Part shown: piece by piece, positions 51,837 to 61,207 of the stretch
Layout: each line of letters opens with the position of its first letter
How positions within the stretch are numbered: position 1 is the first letter of the stretch
Origin: Tundrisphaera lichenicola
GTDB lineage: Bacteria > Planctomycetota > Planctomycetia > Isosphaerales > Isosphaeraceae
Length of the DNA: 64,000 nucleotides
Assembly: GCF_051175385.1 (NCBI RefSeq)
Contig: NZ_CP195106.1
Location: 4,960,001 to 5,024,000 of the forward strand
Reading direction: 5' to 3'
Notes under the pieces: generated by a model
The model's database searches: none
The model's input: the letters and a program-made list of their open reading frames with translations, nothing else
What the model was told of the DNA's origin: nothing
Position numbers and translations under genes: made by a program

Positions 51837-54800
51837 ATGCATTTGATTCGCAAGTTGATGGTGGCCAATCGGGGCGAGATCGCAATCCGCGTTTTTCGCT
51901 CGGCGAGCGAGTTGGGAATCCGTACGGTCGCGATTTATTCGCACGAGGATCGTTTCGGAATGCACCGGCTCAAGGCCGATGAAGCCTACCCGGTGGGCAA
52001 GCCTGGAGAACCAATCCGGAGTTATCTCGACATCCCTTCGATCGTCGACCTGGCCGTCGATAAGGGAGTGGATGCGATCCATCCGGGCTACGGGTTCCTC
52101 TCGGAGAACGCCGAATTTGCCCGAGCCTGCCAGGCGGCCGGGATCGCCTTCGTCGGCCCTCGGCCCGAGTTGCTAGACCTCCTGGGCGACAAGGTGGCCG
52201 CCCGGAAGCTCGCACGCGAGGCCAAGGTCCCGATCCTGAGCGGGAGCGATGATCCCGTCGAACCCGGACCCGAAGCGCACCGGATCGCCGAATCCCTGGG
52301 ATATCCGGTGATCGTCAAGGCATCGATGGGGGGCGGTGGCCGGGGGATGCGAGTGGTCGAGTCGGCCGAGGGGCTGGACGACGCCATCGATCAGGCACGT
52401 CGAGAGGCCGGGGCGGCGTTCGGGGTCCCCGACGTCTTCCTCGAGAAGTTCATCCGCAAGGCTCGGCACCTGGAAGTCCAGATCCTCGGAGATCATCACG
52501 GCAACCTGGTGCATCTCTATGAGCGGGATTGTTCGATCCAGCGTCGGCATCAGAAGGTGATCGAGATCGCTCCGGCTCCCAATCTCGATCCGAGGATCCG
52601 CGATGAACTCTGCGATGCGGCCGTCCGGCTCGCGAAGCATGTGGGTTACGATTGTGCGGGGACCGTCGAGTTTCTGTACGACTCCCAGGCCAGCCGGTTC
52701 TACTTCATCGAGGTCAATCCTCGGATCCAGGTCGAGCACACCGTCACCGAGATGGTCACGGGTATCGACCTGATCCGGAGCCAGATCCTCATCACCCAGG
52801 GCGCAACGCTGGACGATCCCGAGATCAATCTGCCCGATCAGGACTCGGTCCAGACCCAGGGATACGCCTTCCAGTGTCGGGTGACTTCGGAAGATCCCGA
52901 GAACAAATTCACGCCCGATTACGGCAAGATCACCCATTATCGATCACCCGGAGGTCTTGGTCTTCGCCTCGATGGCGGCCTGGCGATCACCGGGGCAATC
53001 ATCACCCCCTTCTACGACTCGCTCCTGGTCAAGGTTTGCGCCAGCGGTCGGAGGTTCGTCGATGCCGCCCGTCGGATGGAACGAGCCTTGCGCGAGTTCC
53101 GGATCCGAGGGGTGAAGACCAACGTCCCGTTCTTGCTGAACGTGATCCGGCATGAAGAGTTCCTCGAAGGTCGGGCCACGACCCGGTTCCTCGACGAGAC
53201 GCCCGACCTCTTCCGATTCCCCGTCACGCAAGACCGGGCCACGAAGCTCCTGACCTTCCTCGCCGAGGTCACTGTCAACGGCTTCCCGAATGTCACGAGG
53301 TCCGCCGAGGGGGCGTCGATGACCGAGCCTCATCCCCCGGCACACGGACACGAGAATCCGCCCCCCGGATCCCGCCAGTTGTTCCAGAAGTTGGGGGCGG
53401 AAGGGTTCTCGAAGTGGGTCCGCGAGCAGAAGCCGCTGCTCCTCACCGACACCACCTTTCGCGATGCCCACCAGTCCCTGCTCGCCACGCGGGTCCGGAC
53501 CCGCGACATGGTCCGAGTGGCGGATGCTTATGCTCGGCTCTGCCCCAAGATCTTCTCGATCGAGATGTGGGGAGGGGCCACCTTCGACACTTCGATGAGG
53601 TTCCTCAAGGAAGATCCCTGGGACCGGCTGGCCCAGCTCCGCGAGAGGATCCCTAACATCCTCTTCCAGATGCTCCTCCGGGGCTCCAACGCAGTTGGCT
53701 ACACCAGCTATCCCGACAACGTGGTCCGTGCCTTCGTCCGGGAGTCGGCCTCGGCCGGGATCGACCTGTTCCGCGTCTTCGACGCCCTGAACTGGATCCC
53801 GAACATGGAAATCGCCCTCGAAGCGGTCAGAGAATCGGGGGCGCTCTGCGAGGCGGCGATCTGCTATACCGGCGATATCCTCGACCCCGCCCGGACCAAG
53901 TATAACCTGAAATATTACGTCAACCTCGCCAAGGAGCTGGAAAATCGAGGGGCGAACCTGATCGCGATCAAGGACATGGCCGGGCTCTGCAAGCCATTCG
54001 CGGCCGAGAAGCTGATCCGGACCCTTCGCGATGAGGTCGGTATTCCCATCCATTTCCATACCCACGACGTCGGCGGGGCCCAGGCCGCGAGCGTCCTGAA
54101 GGGGGCCGAGGTCGGTCTCGACGTGGCGGATGGGGCCGTCTCATCGATGTCCGGGCTGACCTCCCAACCTAGTCTGAACGCGATCGTCGAATCTCTCCGG
54201 TTCACGCCGAGGGAAACCGGGGTCGAGCCTACGGCCCTGGTCGAGATGAGTCGGTACTGGGAGGAGGTCCGTGCCCTCTACACCCCCTTCGAGACGTCGC
54301 TCAAGGCCCCCTCGGCCGAGGTCTATGCCTATGAGATGCCGGGTGGCCAGTACACGAACCTCTTCCAGCAGGCGAAGGCGCTCGGGCTGGCCTCGCAGTG
54401 GCCGGAGGTATGCAAGGCCTACGCCGAGGTCAACATCCTCTTCGGCGATATCGTGAAGGTGACGCCGACCTCGAAAGTGGTCGGCGACATGGCGCTCTTC
54501 CTGGTGGCGAACAATCTGACCCCGGAAGACACGGTCGACCCCTCGCGCGAGCTAGCCTTCCCCGAATCGGTCGTCGAACTCTTCGAAGGACGACTGGGCC
54601 AGCCCCCCGGAGGTTTCCCGCCCGTCCTCCAGGAACGCGTCTTGAAGGGAAGGCCCGCCAAGACCGACCGGCCGGGCAAGGACCAGCCCTCGGCCGATCT
54701 GGAAGCGGCCCGGGACAAGGCAGGTGCCTATCTGGGCCGCGAAGCGTCCGCACGCGAAGCCTTAAGCTATCTGATCTATCCGAGAGTCTTCCCCGACCTC

Positions 54801-55283
54801 GCCTCCCACGAACGCTCCTATGCGGACACCTCGGTCCTCCCCACGCCCCTGTTCTTCTTCGGGCCGGAACCCAACACGGAGCATCTGGTCGAGATCGAGC
54901 CGGGGAAGACCTTGATCGTCAAGCGGCTCACCGTGGGCGAGGCCCATATCGACGGCAAGCGCACGGTCTTCTTCGAGTTGAACGGGCAGCCCCGCGAGGT
55001 GGAGGTCGTCGACCGATCGCTTGCCTCCGCCGTTCGCGAAATTCCGAAGGCCGATCCCAATGATCCCAACCAGGTGGCCGCCCCCCTGCCCGGCCTGGTT
55101 GTTGGGGTGGCCGTCGTGGCCGGCGACGCTGTCCGGAAGGGCCAGAAACTCCTCTCGATCGAGGCGATGAAGATGGAGACCACACTTTACGCCGAGCGGC
55201 CGGGCCGGGTGGCCGAAGTGGTCACCGCAGTCGGAAGGCAGGTCAAGACCGGCGAATTACTGGTCCGGCTCTCCTCCGAATGA
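51837..55283 (+). CDS. pyc: Pyruvate carboxylase
   Basis: Carboxylates pyruvate to oxaloacetate using bicarbonate and ATP, replenishing the citric acid cycle. The single 1148-residue chain has the biotin carboxylase domain first (KLMVANRGEIAIRVFR; the glycine-rich KASMGGGGRGMRVVE near 165; RDCSIQRRHQKVIE; EVNPRIQVEHTVTE). The carboxyltransferase domain starts near 535 (LLTDTTFRDAHQSLLATR; EMWGGATFDTSMRFL; IAIKDMAGLCKP). The biotinyl domain is at the end, with the carrier Lys at about 1112 in EAMKMETTLY. Length and order match alpha4-type pyruvate carboxylases. The stop overlaps the start of the biotin ligase gene. GGAAAG lies just upstream of the ATG. Confidence 0.97.
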   Translation: MHLIRKLMVANRGEIAIRVFRSASELGIRTVAIYSHEDRFGMHRLKADEAYPVGKPGEPIRSYLDIPSIVDLAVDKGVDAIHPGYGFLSENAEFARACQAAGIAFVGPRPELLDLLGDKVAARKLAREAKVPILSGSDDPVEPGPEAHRIAESLGYPVIVKASMGGGGRGMRVVESAEGLDDAIDQARREAGAAFGVPDVFLEKFIRKARHLEVQILGDHHGNLVHLYERDCSIQRRHQKVIEIAPAPNLDPRIRDELCDAAVRLAKHVGYDCAGTVEFLYDSQASRFYFIEVNPRIQVEHTVTEMVTGIDLIRSQILITQGATLDDPEINLPDQDSVQTQGYAFQCRVTSEDPENKFTPDYGKITHYRSPGGLGLRLDGGLAITGAIITPFYDSLLVKVCASGRRFVDAARRMERALREFRIRGVKTNVPFLLNVIRHEEFLEGRATTRFLDETPDLFRFPVTQDRATKLLTFLAEVTVNGFPNVTRSAEGASMTEPHPPAHGHENPPPGSRQLFQKLGAEGFSKWVREQKPLLLTDTTFRDAHQSLLATRVRTRDMVRVADAYARLCPKIFSIEMWGGATFDTSMRFLKEDPWDRLAQLRERIPNILFQMLLRGSNAVGYTSYPDNVVRAFVRESASAGIDLFRVFDALNWIPNMEIALEAVRESGALCEAAICYTGDILDPARTKYNLKYYVNLAKELENRGANLIAIKDMAGLCKPFAAEKLIRTLRDEVGIPIHFHTHDVGGAQAASVLKGAEVGLDVADGAVSSMSGLTSQPSLNAIVESLRFTPRETGVEPTALVEMSRYWEEVRALYTPFETSLKAPSAEVYAYEMPGGQYTNLFQQAKALGLASQWPEVCKAYAEVNILFGDIVKVTPTSKVVGDMALFLVANNLTPEDTVDPSRELAFPESVVELFEGRLGQPPGGFPPVLQERVLKGRPAKTDRPGKDQPSADLEAARDKAGAYLGREASAREALSYLIYPRVFPDLASHERSYADTSVLPTPLFFFGPEPNTEHLVEIEPGKTLIVKRLTVGEAHIDGKRTVFFELNGQPREVEVVDRSLASAVREIPKADPNDPNQVAAPLPGLVVGVAVVAGDAVRKGQKLLSIEAMKMETTLYAERPGRVAEVVTAVGRQVKTGELLVRLSSE

Positions 55284-56065
55284 GCCGCGCGTGGCCATTC
55301 GTCCGATCCGTCCACCGCTTCGAAGAGGTCGACTCCACCAGCGACCAGGCGCGTCGGATGCTCAGCGAGGGCTCTCTCGAACTCCCGGCCCTGATCTGGG
55401 CCGGGAGCCAAACCAGGGGCCGTGGGCAAGGTTCGAATCGTTGGTGGTCCGACGCCGGAAGTCTGACGGCCACCGTCATCCTCGACCCATCTTCGATCGG
55501 ACTGACGCCCGATCGCGAGCCCAGGGTGGCGCTGGCAACGGCCTCGGCCACCATCGATGCAATCGCTGAGCGATATCCCGCGTGCCGGGCGGGGATTCGA
55601 TGGCCGAACGACATCGAAGTTGGCGGCCGGAAACTAGGTGGCATCCTGCCCGAACGGGTCGGTTCCGGTGAGTCGTCACGGCTACTGATCGGAATCGGCT
55701 TGAATGTGACGACCCGCGTAGACCAGGCTCCGGTCGAAATTCGAGCGATGGCGGCGAGCCTGAACGACTGGGGGCGAACAGAGTCTCCGGTCGATCCGAT
55801 CGAGGCTATGCTCGCGCTCATCCTGGAGAGGCTGGAACCTTCCTTGCAGGATCTGGTCTGCGGTTCGTCCCGACTGACCGAAAGTTGGGAACGACTCGAC
55901 GTCCTGGCCGGTCGGCGTATCAGGGTCCAGATCGGGTCCGAGATGGTCGAGGGGATGGCCTCGGGCATCGACCCGTCGGGAGGGCTGATCGTTCGCCGTG
56001 AGGGGACAATCGAGGTCCTGCACGCCGGAAGAGTCCTTCGCGACCAGAATTCGGAAATAGCCTGA
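55280..56065 (+). CDS. birA: Biotin--protein ligase, monofunctional (no DNA-binding domain)
   Basis: Attaches biotin to the Lys of carboxylase carrier domains through biotinyl-AMP. The 261-residue protein lacks the N-terminal helix-turn-helix of E. coli BirA, so it should be an enzyme only, not a repressor. Motifs are FEEVDSTSDQARRM near 15, the adenylate loop GRGQGSNRWWSDAGSL near 47 (usually GRGRxxRxW, here slightly altered), IRWPNDIEVGGRKLGGIL near 110 and LIGIGLNVT near 135. The C-terminal SH3-like domain follows. Its start codon overlaps the pyruvate carboxylase stop (ATGA), linking the ligase to the abundant substrate that needs it. Confidence 0.94.
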   Translation: MSRAWPFVRSVHRFEEVDSTSDQARRMLSEGSLELPALIWAGSQTRGRGQGSNRWWSDAGSLTATVILDPSSIGLTPDREPRVALATASATIDAIAERYPACRAGIRWPNDIEVGGRKLGGILPERVGSGESSRLLIGIGLNVTTRVDQAPVEIRAMAASLNDWGRTESPVDPIEAMLALILERLEPSLQDLVCGSSRLTESWERLDVLAGRRIRVQIGSEMVEGMASGIDPSGGLIVRREGTIEVLHAGRVLRDQNSEIA

Positions 56066-56239
56066 TCAGCGACGCCTGAAACCCTGAGATGTATGGTTGG
56101 TTTCGAGCGAGATGCAACCAAGCCGCGTCGAGAACGGCTTCGGGTCATCGCGCGCTCGTGGCCATGTTGACGGGTAAGGTCAATGCTCCTTCCGATATAA
56201 CCCCATGATGTCGTCAAAACGAAGCCAACCTCCGGTAAC

Positions 56240-56278
56240 AAACGAAGCCACCTGCCTAATTGGCAGGTGGCTTCGTTT
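56240..56278. terminator. Strong rho-independent terminator, probably bidirectional
   Basis: A perfect 17-bp stem (56240-56256 with 56262-56278) encloses a TAATT loop and is followed by a T-run ending at 56280. A-residues on the left flank give a U-tract on the other strand too. It lies between convergent birA (+) and secDF (-), so it can end both transcripts. Confidence 0.9.
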
Positions 56279-56306
56279 TTCTCAGGTTGATTTCAGATCG
56301 AGCGAA

Positions 56307-59300
56307 TCAGCGGCTGCCTACCAGTTCCTTCCCCTTGATCGGTTCGTCGACCACTCGACGATCCCAGTCGATCAGGATCGGGCTGGCGATGTAGATCGTG
56401 CTGTAAGTACCGCTCAAGAAGCCCACGACCAAGGAGAAGGCGAAGCCGTGGAGCCCTTCGCCGCCGAAGAGGTAGAGGATGATCACGACCAACCAGGCGG
56501 TCAGCGAGGTCAGGATCGTCCGGCTCAGGGTCTGGTTCACCGCGTCGTTGATCATCTGGCTGGAAAGGTGTGGCGACTTACCCTTGAGTTCGCGGATTCG
56601 GTCGAAGATCACGATTGTGTCGTTGACCGAGAATCCGATCAGCGTCAAGAAGGCCGCGATCATCGGCAAGTCAATCTTGAACGGTTCCAGCAGGAGCATC
56701 TCGCCGAGGATCGGGATCCGAGACAACCAGTAGGTGACCGCAATCGCCCCGAGGGTGATCAACACGTCGTGCACGACCGCGATGATCGCCGCCAGGCCAT
56801 AGACCAGCGACTTGAACCGGAACCAGAGATAGACCGCGATGATGATCCAGCTCGCCACGGTGGCGACCACGGCCAGGCTTCTGGTCTCGGCGGCCACTGT
56901 ACTGCCGAACGATTCGGATCGCTCGAAGAGGAGGTTGCGGTCGTTTCTCAGGGAGGTGGTCAGCTTTTCGAGCTGGGATTGAACGACCTCGGGTTCGAGA
57001 TTCGTCCGAAGCAGAAGGGTCTCGGAGTTGGCGACCAGGACGTTCCCGGAGGTTGCTTTCGGGTTGACGATCTCGAACCGAGCGTCGGGGTTGTTGATCC
57101 CATTTTCCTGGAGCACATTTCGGAAAGAGGTCGAGATCTGCGGGGCGGATTGGGGCAGATTGAAGTTGAGCTCGTACTGCCTCCCTCCCGCGAAACGATC
57201 GACCGCGGCCTCTTGCTCCTTGGCCGGGTCGGTCGGGGCGACCGCCGGGGTCGCGGCGATCGGCGTTGCCGCGCCGGGCTTCAGTTCAACGCGTTGAAGG
57301 GCATTCTTGAACGAGTCGAGGACAACTTGCTTGACCGTCTCGATCTTCTGTTCGGTGGTCCGGATGTTGTAGCGTTCGCCCGACTTCTCGCCGCCGACCG
57401 TCAGGCTCTCGACCGTCACGTCGGGCAGTTCACTGGCCTTGGAACGGACGAATGCGGTCCGTTCCGAGTTCGAGAGCTTGCTGACATCGGGGTCCTGGTC
57501 GTTCAACTGGATCGTCACCAGCGTCCCGCCGGTGAAGTCGATGTTGTACATCCCCTTGCCTCGGATCCCGGTCGCCACCAGCCCGAGCACGATCAGGAGA
57601 GTCGACACCGCCATGCATGCCTTGCGAGGAGAGATGAAGTCGATGTTGGTCTTGTCCATCAACTTGAGCATCGTGACTCGCTTGAGCCAACCCTTGGCAT
57701 ACCAGAACTCGAAGATCACCCGCGAGACATAGACGGCCGTGAACAGGTTCCAGACCATGCCGATGATCAGGGTCAGGGCGAACCCCTTCACCTCGTCGGT
57801 CCCCACGGTGTAGAGCACCAGGCCGGAGAGGAAGATGGTGACGTGGGAATCGAAGATCGTCACCCAGGCTCGATTGAATCCGTTGCGAATCTGCTGGGCC
57901 AGGCCCGCCCCTCGGTCCGCTTCCTCTCGCATACGCTCGAAGATGAGCACATTGACGTCGACCGCCATGCCGATCGTCAAGGCCAGGCCGGCAAGCCCCG
58001 GCAGCGTGAAACTGGCCTGGAGGAAGGCCATCGAGGCGAGGAGGAGCAGGAGGTTCAGCATCAAGGCGACGACCGCGACCAGCCCGGCGAACCGGTAGTA
58101 GGCAATCATGAAGAGGCAGACAACAAGCATCGAGACGATGATCGCATAGACCCCCTTGGCGATCGTGTCATCGCCCAGGGTCGGTCCCACACTCTCCTCC
58201 TGGAGAGGCTCGGGATTCAGGCTGGCGGGGAGGCTTCCCGACCGGAGTACGGTGATCAGGAAGTTCAACTCTTTCTGAGAGAAGCCCGAGGCTCCGCCCT
58301 CGATGATCCCGGAATCGCGGATTTCCGAATTGATCGACGGCGCCGACTGGACAACTCCGTCGAGCAGGATCGCCAGGCGATACTTGAAGTTGCCGTTCTC
58401 CTCGGGCAAATGCTCGCTCGTCAAAGTGCCGAATTTCCGGCCACCCTGGCGATTGAAGGTGAACCCCACAGCCGGCTGGTAATGATCGTCTTGCTGGACC
58501 TCGGCCTTGGCCAGGAGCTTGCCGGTCACATCCTGCCGGTCGATCTTGTACAGGACGTACCGGACCGTATGCCCGGGGCCGACCTTCTCCTCGCGAATGA
58601 TCGGTTCCGCCGGATCGGGCGAGGTGGGATTGGGCGGTTGAATCCGGCTGGGGTTGAACTCAATCCGATACGACGAGACCGAGGCGAGTGTGAGGGGCTT
58701 CTGGAACGTGAGGGTGTTGAGCGTATTCCCTTCGATCGTCGCTTCCAAATCGCTCTGTTCGATCCCGGCCTCGGTCTTGCCGGTCAGGAACGCCGTCCGC
58801 CCGGCATAGGCATTCTTGACCCATCGCTGTGTCGGGTCTGTGAGAGTTTTACCCTGGGAGTCCCTGGTCGGATTCGATCCGGTGATCGTCTCGCCGACCA
58901 TGGCCCATTTGTAGCGAGAAGGGGGCTTGGTGAAACCATTCGAGCCGAGAGCACGGTCGATGACCGCTGCGTCGTGCTTGTGGTTGGCCAGGATTCGGAA
59001 TTCGAGAGATCCAACGTTGGTCATCTTCCGCTTGACTTCCTCGACCTCGTCGGCCGTGGCTTTGGGCAGAATGACCTCGATCCGGTTATTCCCGACGGCC
59101 CGAATCGGGATATCGAGGACCCCTTCGGGATTGACCCGTCGCTTCAGGGCCGTGATCAACTCGTCCAGGCTCACATTCCCGGCGGTCGCGTCCTTGCGGA
59201 CTTCGTAGACCAGGATCGTGCCGCCCGAGAGGTCGATCCCGGTCTTGAGCTTCTCCTTGGGTGGCAGGATAGCCACCAGGCCGAGCAGAGTCAGGCCGAT

Positions 59301-59333
59301 GATCAGCGCGAACTTACCACCAAACTTTTTCAT
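56307..59333 (-). CDS. secDF: Fused SecDF protein translocase subunit
   Basis: A membrane protein of about 1008 residues combining SecD and SecF, which use the proton-motive force to complete Sec-dependent export. It has two RND-type halves of six helices each. The SecD half has KTGIDLSGGTILVYEV near 35, the periplasmic P1 domain and AGLALTIGMAVDVNVLIFER. The SecF half begins near 575, with YNIDFTGGTLVTIQL, a periplasmic domain, IGFSVNDTIVIFDRIRE and the C-terminal helices. The ATG at 59333 gives a normal start (KKFGGKFALIIGL), whereas a longer frame to 59465 adds a hydrophilic leader. It follows yajC by about 150 bp and belongs to the classical tgt-yajC-secDF order. Confidence 0.96.
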   Translation of the reverse strand: MKKFGGKFALIIGLTLLGLVAILPPKEKLKTGIDLSGGTILVYEVRKDATAGNVSLDELITALKRRVNPEGVLDIPIRAVGNNRIEVILPKATADEVEEVKRKMTNVGSLEFRILANHKHDAAVIDRALGSNGFTKPPSRYKWAMVGETITGSNPTRDSQGKTLTDPTQRWVKNAYAGRTAFLTGKTEAGIEQSDLEATIEGNTLNTLTFQKPLTLASVSSYRIEFNPSRIQPPNPTSPDPAEPIIREEKVGPGHTVRYVLYKIDRQDVTGKLLAKAEVQQDDHYQPAVGFTFNRQGGRKFGTLTSEHLPEENGNFKYRLAILLDGVVQSAPSINSEIRDSGIIEGGASGFSQKELNFLITVLRSGSLPASLNPEPLQEESVGPTLGDDTIAKGVYAIIVSMLVVCLFMIAYYRFAGLVAVVALMLNLLLLLASMAFLQASFTLPGLAGLALTIGMAVDVNVLIFERMREEADRGAGLAQQIRNGFNRAWVTIFDSHVTIFLSGLVLYTVGTDEVKGFALTLIIGMVWNLFTAVYVSRVIFEFWYAKGWLKRVTMLKLMDKTNIDFISPRKACMAVSTLLIVLGLVATGIRGKGMYNIDFTGGTLVTIQLNDQDPDVSKLSNSERTAFVRSKASELPDVTVESLTVGGEKSGERYNIRTTEQKIETVKQVVLDSFKNALQRVELKPGAATPIAATPAVAPTDPAKEQEAAVDRFAGGRQYELNFNLPQSAPQISTSFRNVLQENGINNPDARFEIVNPKATSGNVLVANSETLLLRTNLEPEVVQSQLEKLTTSLRNDRNLLFERSESFGSTVAAETRSLAVVATVASWIIIAVYLWFRFKSLVYGLAAIIAVVHDVLITLGAIAVTYWLSRIPILGEMLLLEPFKIDLPMIAAFLTLIGFSVNDTIVIFDRIRELKGKSPHLSSQMINDAVNQTLSRTILTSLTAWLVVIILYLFGGEGLHGFAFSLVVGFLSGTYSTIYIASPILIDWDRRVVDEPIKGKELVGSR

Positions 59334-59486
59334 GGTCGTTCCCTGCGGCCCGGCGGTCGCAATCCTCGAAGAGAGCCGAAATCGTGTCGTTGGAATCGGG
59401 TCCCTCAACGGGGACGCCGTTCCCCTGTTCCCTAGATCGGGCGATCCGATCGAGGCCTCGCTCAACCTTCAGAGCTTCATCCTGCT

Positions 59487-59858
59487 TCACTTCGCCTCGA
59501 CGGGCTTGGATGCCGTATCGCCCAGGACTCGAACAATGCTGGCACGAGTGAATGCGATCTTGACCTTGCCGTCATCATCGAGTCGGAGGACGACCTTGTC
59601 GGAGTCGTCGTCCACCGACAGGACCGTCCCGTACATCCCGGCGGCCGTCAGAACCTTGTCGTTCTTCCTCAGCTTCGAAATCATCTCTCGACGCTTCTTC
59701 TCTTGCTGCTGTTGCGGCCTGAGGAGCAAGAAATAGAAGATGATCGGGATCGGCAAGAGTGGAGCATACTGGATCAGCGGGTTTACTTCCGGGTTGCCGG
59801 CGACGGGGGCAGCAGCCTGAGCGAGGAGGATCGGCAGTCCGGAAAACAAGCCAAGCAT
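59487..59858 (-). CDS. yajC: Preprotein translocase subunit YajC
   Basis: A small membrane partner of SecDF, 123 residues with a single anchor. An N-terminal segment rich in Ala/Pro precedes the helix PIPIIFYFLLLRPQQQQEKK near residues 36-55. The cytoplasmic domain then has the family motif KLRKNDKVLTAAGMYGTVLSVDDD and KIAFTRASIVRVL. Length and layout are normal, although the N-terminal part is longer than in E. coli. It sits between tgt and secDF on the same strand, as in most bacteria. No strong ribosome-binding site precedes the ATG. Confidence 0.93.
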   Translation of the reverse strand: MLGLFSGLPILLAQAAAPVAGNPEVNPLIQYAPLLPIPIIFYFLLLRPQQQQEKKRREMISKLRKNDKVLTAAGMYGTVLSVDDDSDKVVLRLDDDGKVKIAFTRASIVRVLGDTASKPVEAK

Positions 59859-59968
59859 GAGGATCGGTCCGTGGTCGTTCGAGGAGAGTCGGAGGAATCG
59901 ACCCTGGGGTGCAAGTCGGAGGGTCGCCCATCAACCCTCGTGATCGGTCGCATGCCGTACTTTAACCG

Positions 59969-61084
59969 TTACGGGCCCAGCGCTTCAAGCACCTCCGCCC
60001 TGAACGGGACGAATCGACCGCCCCGTATCGCTTCGCGGATCCGTAGAGTCAATCGTTGGAGGTACGCTAAGTTGTGGATCGAGGCGAGGATCGGGCCGAG
60101 CATTTCTTTTGCGATGAAGAGATGACGGAGATAGGAACGGGTGAATCGTGAACAGGCGAGACAGTCGCATCCCTCCTCGATTGGCCGAGGGTCTCGGCGA
60201 TGGATCGCGTTCCGGAACTTGACCGGGCCCTGGTCGGTCAGGCAGGTTCCGTTTCGTCCGTTCCGGGTGGGAAGCACGCAGTCGAAGAGGTCGATCCCGG
60301 TTGCGACCGCATCGAGAATATCCTGAGGCCGGCCTACCCCCATGAGATAGCGAGGCCGGTCTTCCGGGAGTCGGTGAGTCGTCACTTCGAGGGCCTTCCG
60401 GACCTGCTCGCGTTCTTCTCCCACGCTTACCCCACCCACGGCATAACCGTCGAAATCGAGGTGGATCAAGGACTCGGCGCAACCAGCCCGCAGGTCTTCG
60501 TGGGCTCCCCCCTGGACGATTCCGAAGAGGGCCTGATCGGCTCTCGTATGAGCTTCCTTGCAACGCGCCGCCCAGCGAATGGTCCGGTCGACGGCCCCGG
60601 CGATGGTCTGCTTGTCGGCGGGCAAGGCCGGGCAAACGTCGAGGCACATCGCGACGTCGGCGCCGAGATCCTGCTGAATCCCGATCGCCCTCTCGGGGGT
60701 TAATTCGAGGAGTCGCCCGTCCAGGTGAGAGCGGAACGCGGCCCCAGACTCGGTAATTTTCGCGCGAGTTGCCAGGCTGAAGACCTGAAACCCGCCCGAG
60801 TCGGTCAAGATCGGACCGTCCCAGTCCATGAAACGGTGAAGCCCGCCCATGGCCGCGACTTCACCTTCACCGGGCCGGAGGGCCAGGTGATAAGTGTTCG
60901 CCAGGAGCATCCGACTTCCCGTCGCCCGGATCTGGTCGGGGGTCAAGCCCTTGACCGTGGCCTGGGTCCCGACCGGCATGAAGGCCGGGGTTTCGATCGA
61001 ACCATGCGGAGTCTGAAGGACGCCGGTCCGGGCAAGGCTCTCGGCGTCTCTCGCGATCAGTTCAAAATGGACCGGGCGTGACAA
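59969..61084 (-). CDS. tgt: tRNA-guanine transglycosylase (queuine tRNA-ribosyltransferase)
   Basis: Exchanges guanine-34 for preQ1 in tRNAs for Asp, Asn, His and Tyr, leading to queuosine. The 371-residue length is standard. The substrate site includes DGPILTDSGGFQVFSLA near 85 and VQGGAHEDLRAGC. The nucleophilic Asp is near 265 in GIDLFDCVLPTR, and the zinc site CDCLACSRF near 302 is completed by the later His in RSYLRHLF. The start is a TTG at 61084, placed to match the usual N-terminus. An upstream ATG in the same frame was not seen. An inverted repeat at 61121-61166 lies in its upstream region. Confidence 0.96.
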   Translation of the reverse strand: MSRPVHFELIARDAESLARTGVLQTPHGSIETPAFMPVGTQATVKGLTPDQIRATGSRMLLANTYHLALRPGEGEVAAMGGLHRFMDWDGPILTDSGGFQVFSLATRAKITESGAAFRSHLDGRLLELTPERAIGIQQDLGADVAMCLDVCPALPADKQTIAGAVDRTIRWAARCKEAHTRADQALFGIVQGGAHEDLRAGCAESLIHLDFDGYAVGGVSVGEEREQVRKALEVTTHRLPEDRPRYLMGVGRPQDILDAVATGIDLFDCVLPTRNGRNGTCLTDQGPVKFRNAIHRRDPRPIEEGCDCLACSRFTRSYLRHLFIAKEMLGPILASIHNLAYLQRLTLRIREAIRGGRFVPFRAEVLEALGP

Positions 61085-61120
61085 CGGTAGAATGCTCGGG
61101 TTGACGAATGACCTCAGATC

Positions 61121-61166
61121 GATGGGCGAGTTCGGGCTGAGTTAATTCGCGTCTGCATCGCCCATC
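61121..61166. repeat. Inverted repeat between tgt and the alpha-CTD/TPR gene
   Basis: GATGGGCGA at 61121-61129 is matched by TCGCCCATC at 61158-61166, nine perfect base pairs with a 28-nt spacer. It lies upstream of tgt and just downstream of the next gene on the same strand. It may be an operator or a weak hairpin. Confidence 0.4.
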
Positions 61167-61207
61167 AATCGTCGGTCAATGCTCCTACCGATCCCGGGAC
61201 GATCGGA

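Noticed and set aside
52944..54065. A 373-codon open frame opposite pyruvate carboxylase
   Set aside because: Antisense to a highly conserved enzyme, with no recognisable protein features.
56205..59435. A 1076-codon open frame on the plus strand opposite secDF
   Set aside because: Its residues are dominated by Asp, Arg, Gln, His and Gly with no family pattern, as expected for the complement of GC-rich codons. secDF on the other strand is certain, and a strong terminator lies within the first part of the frame.
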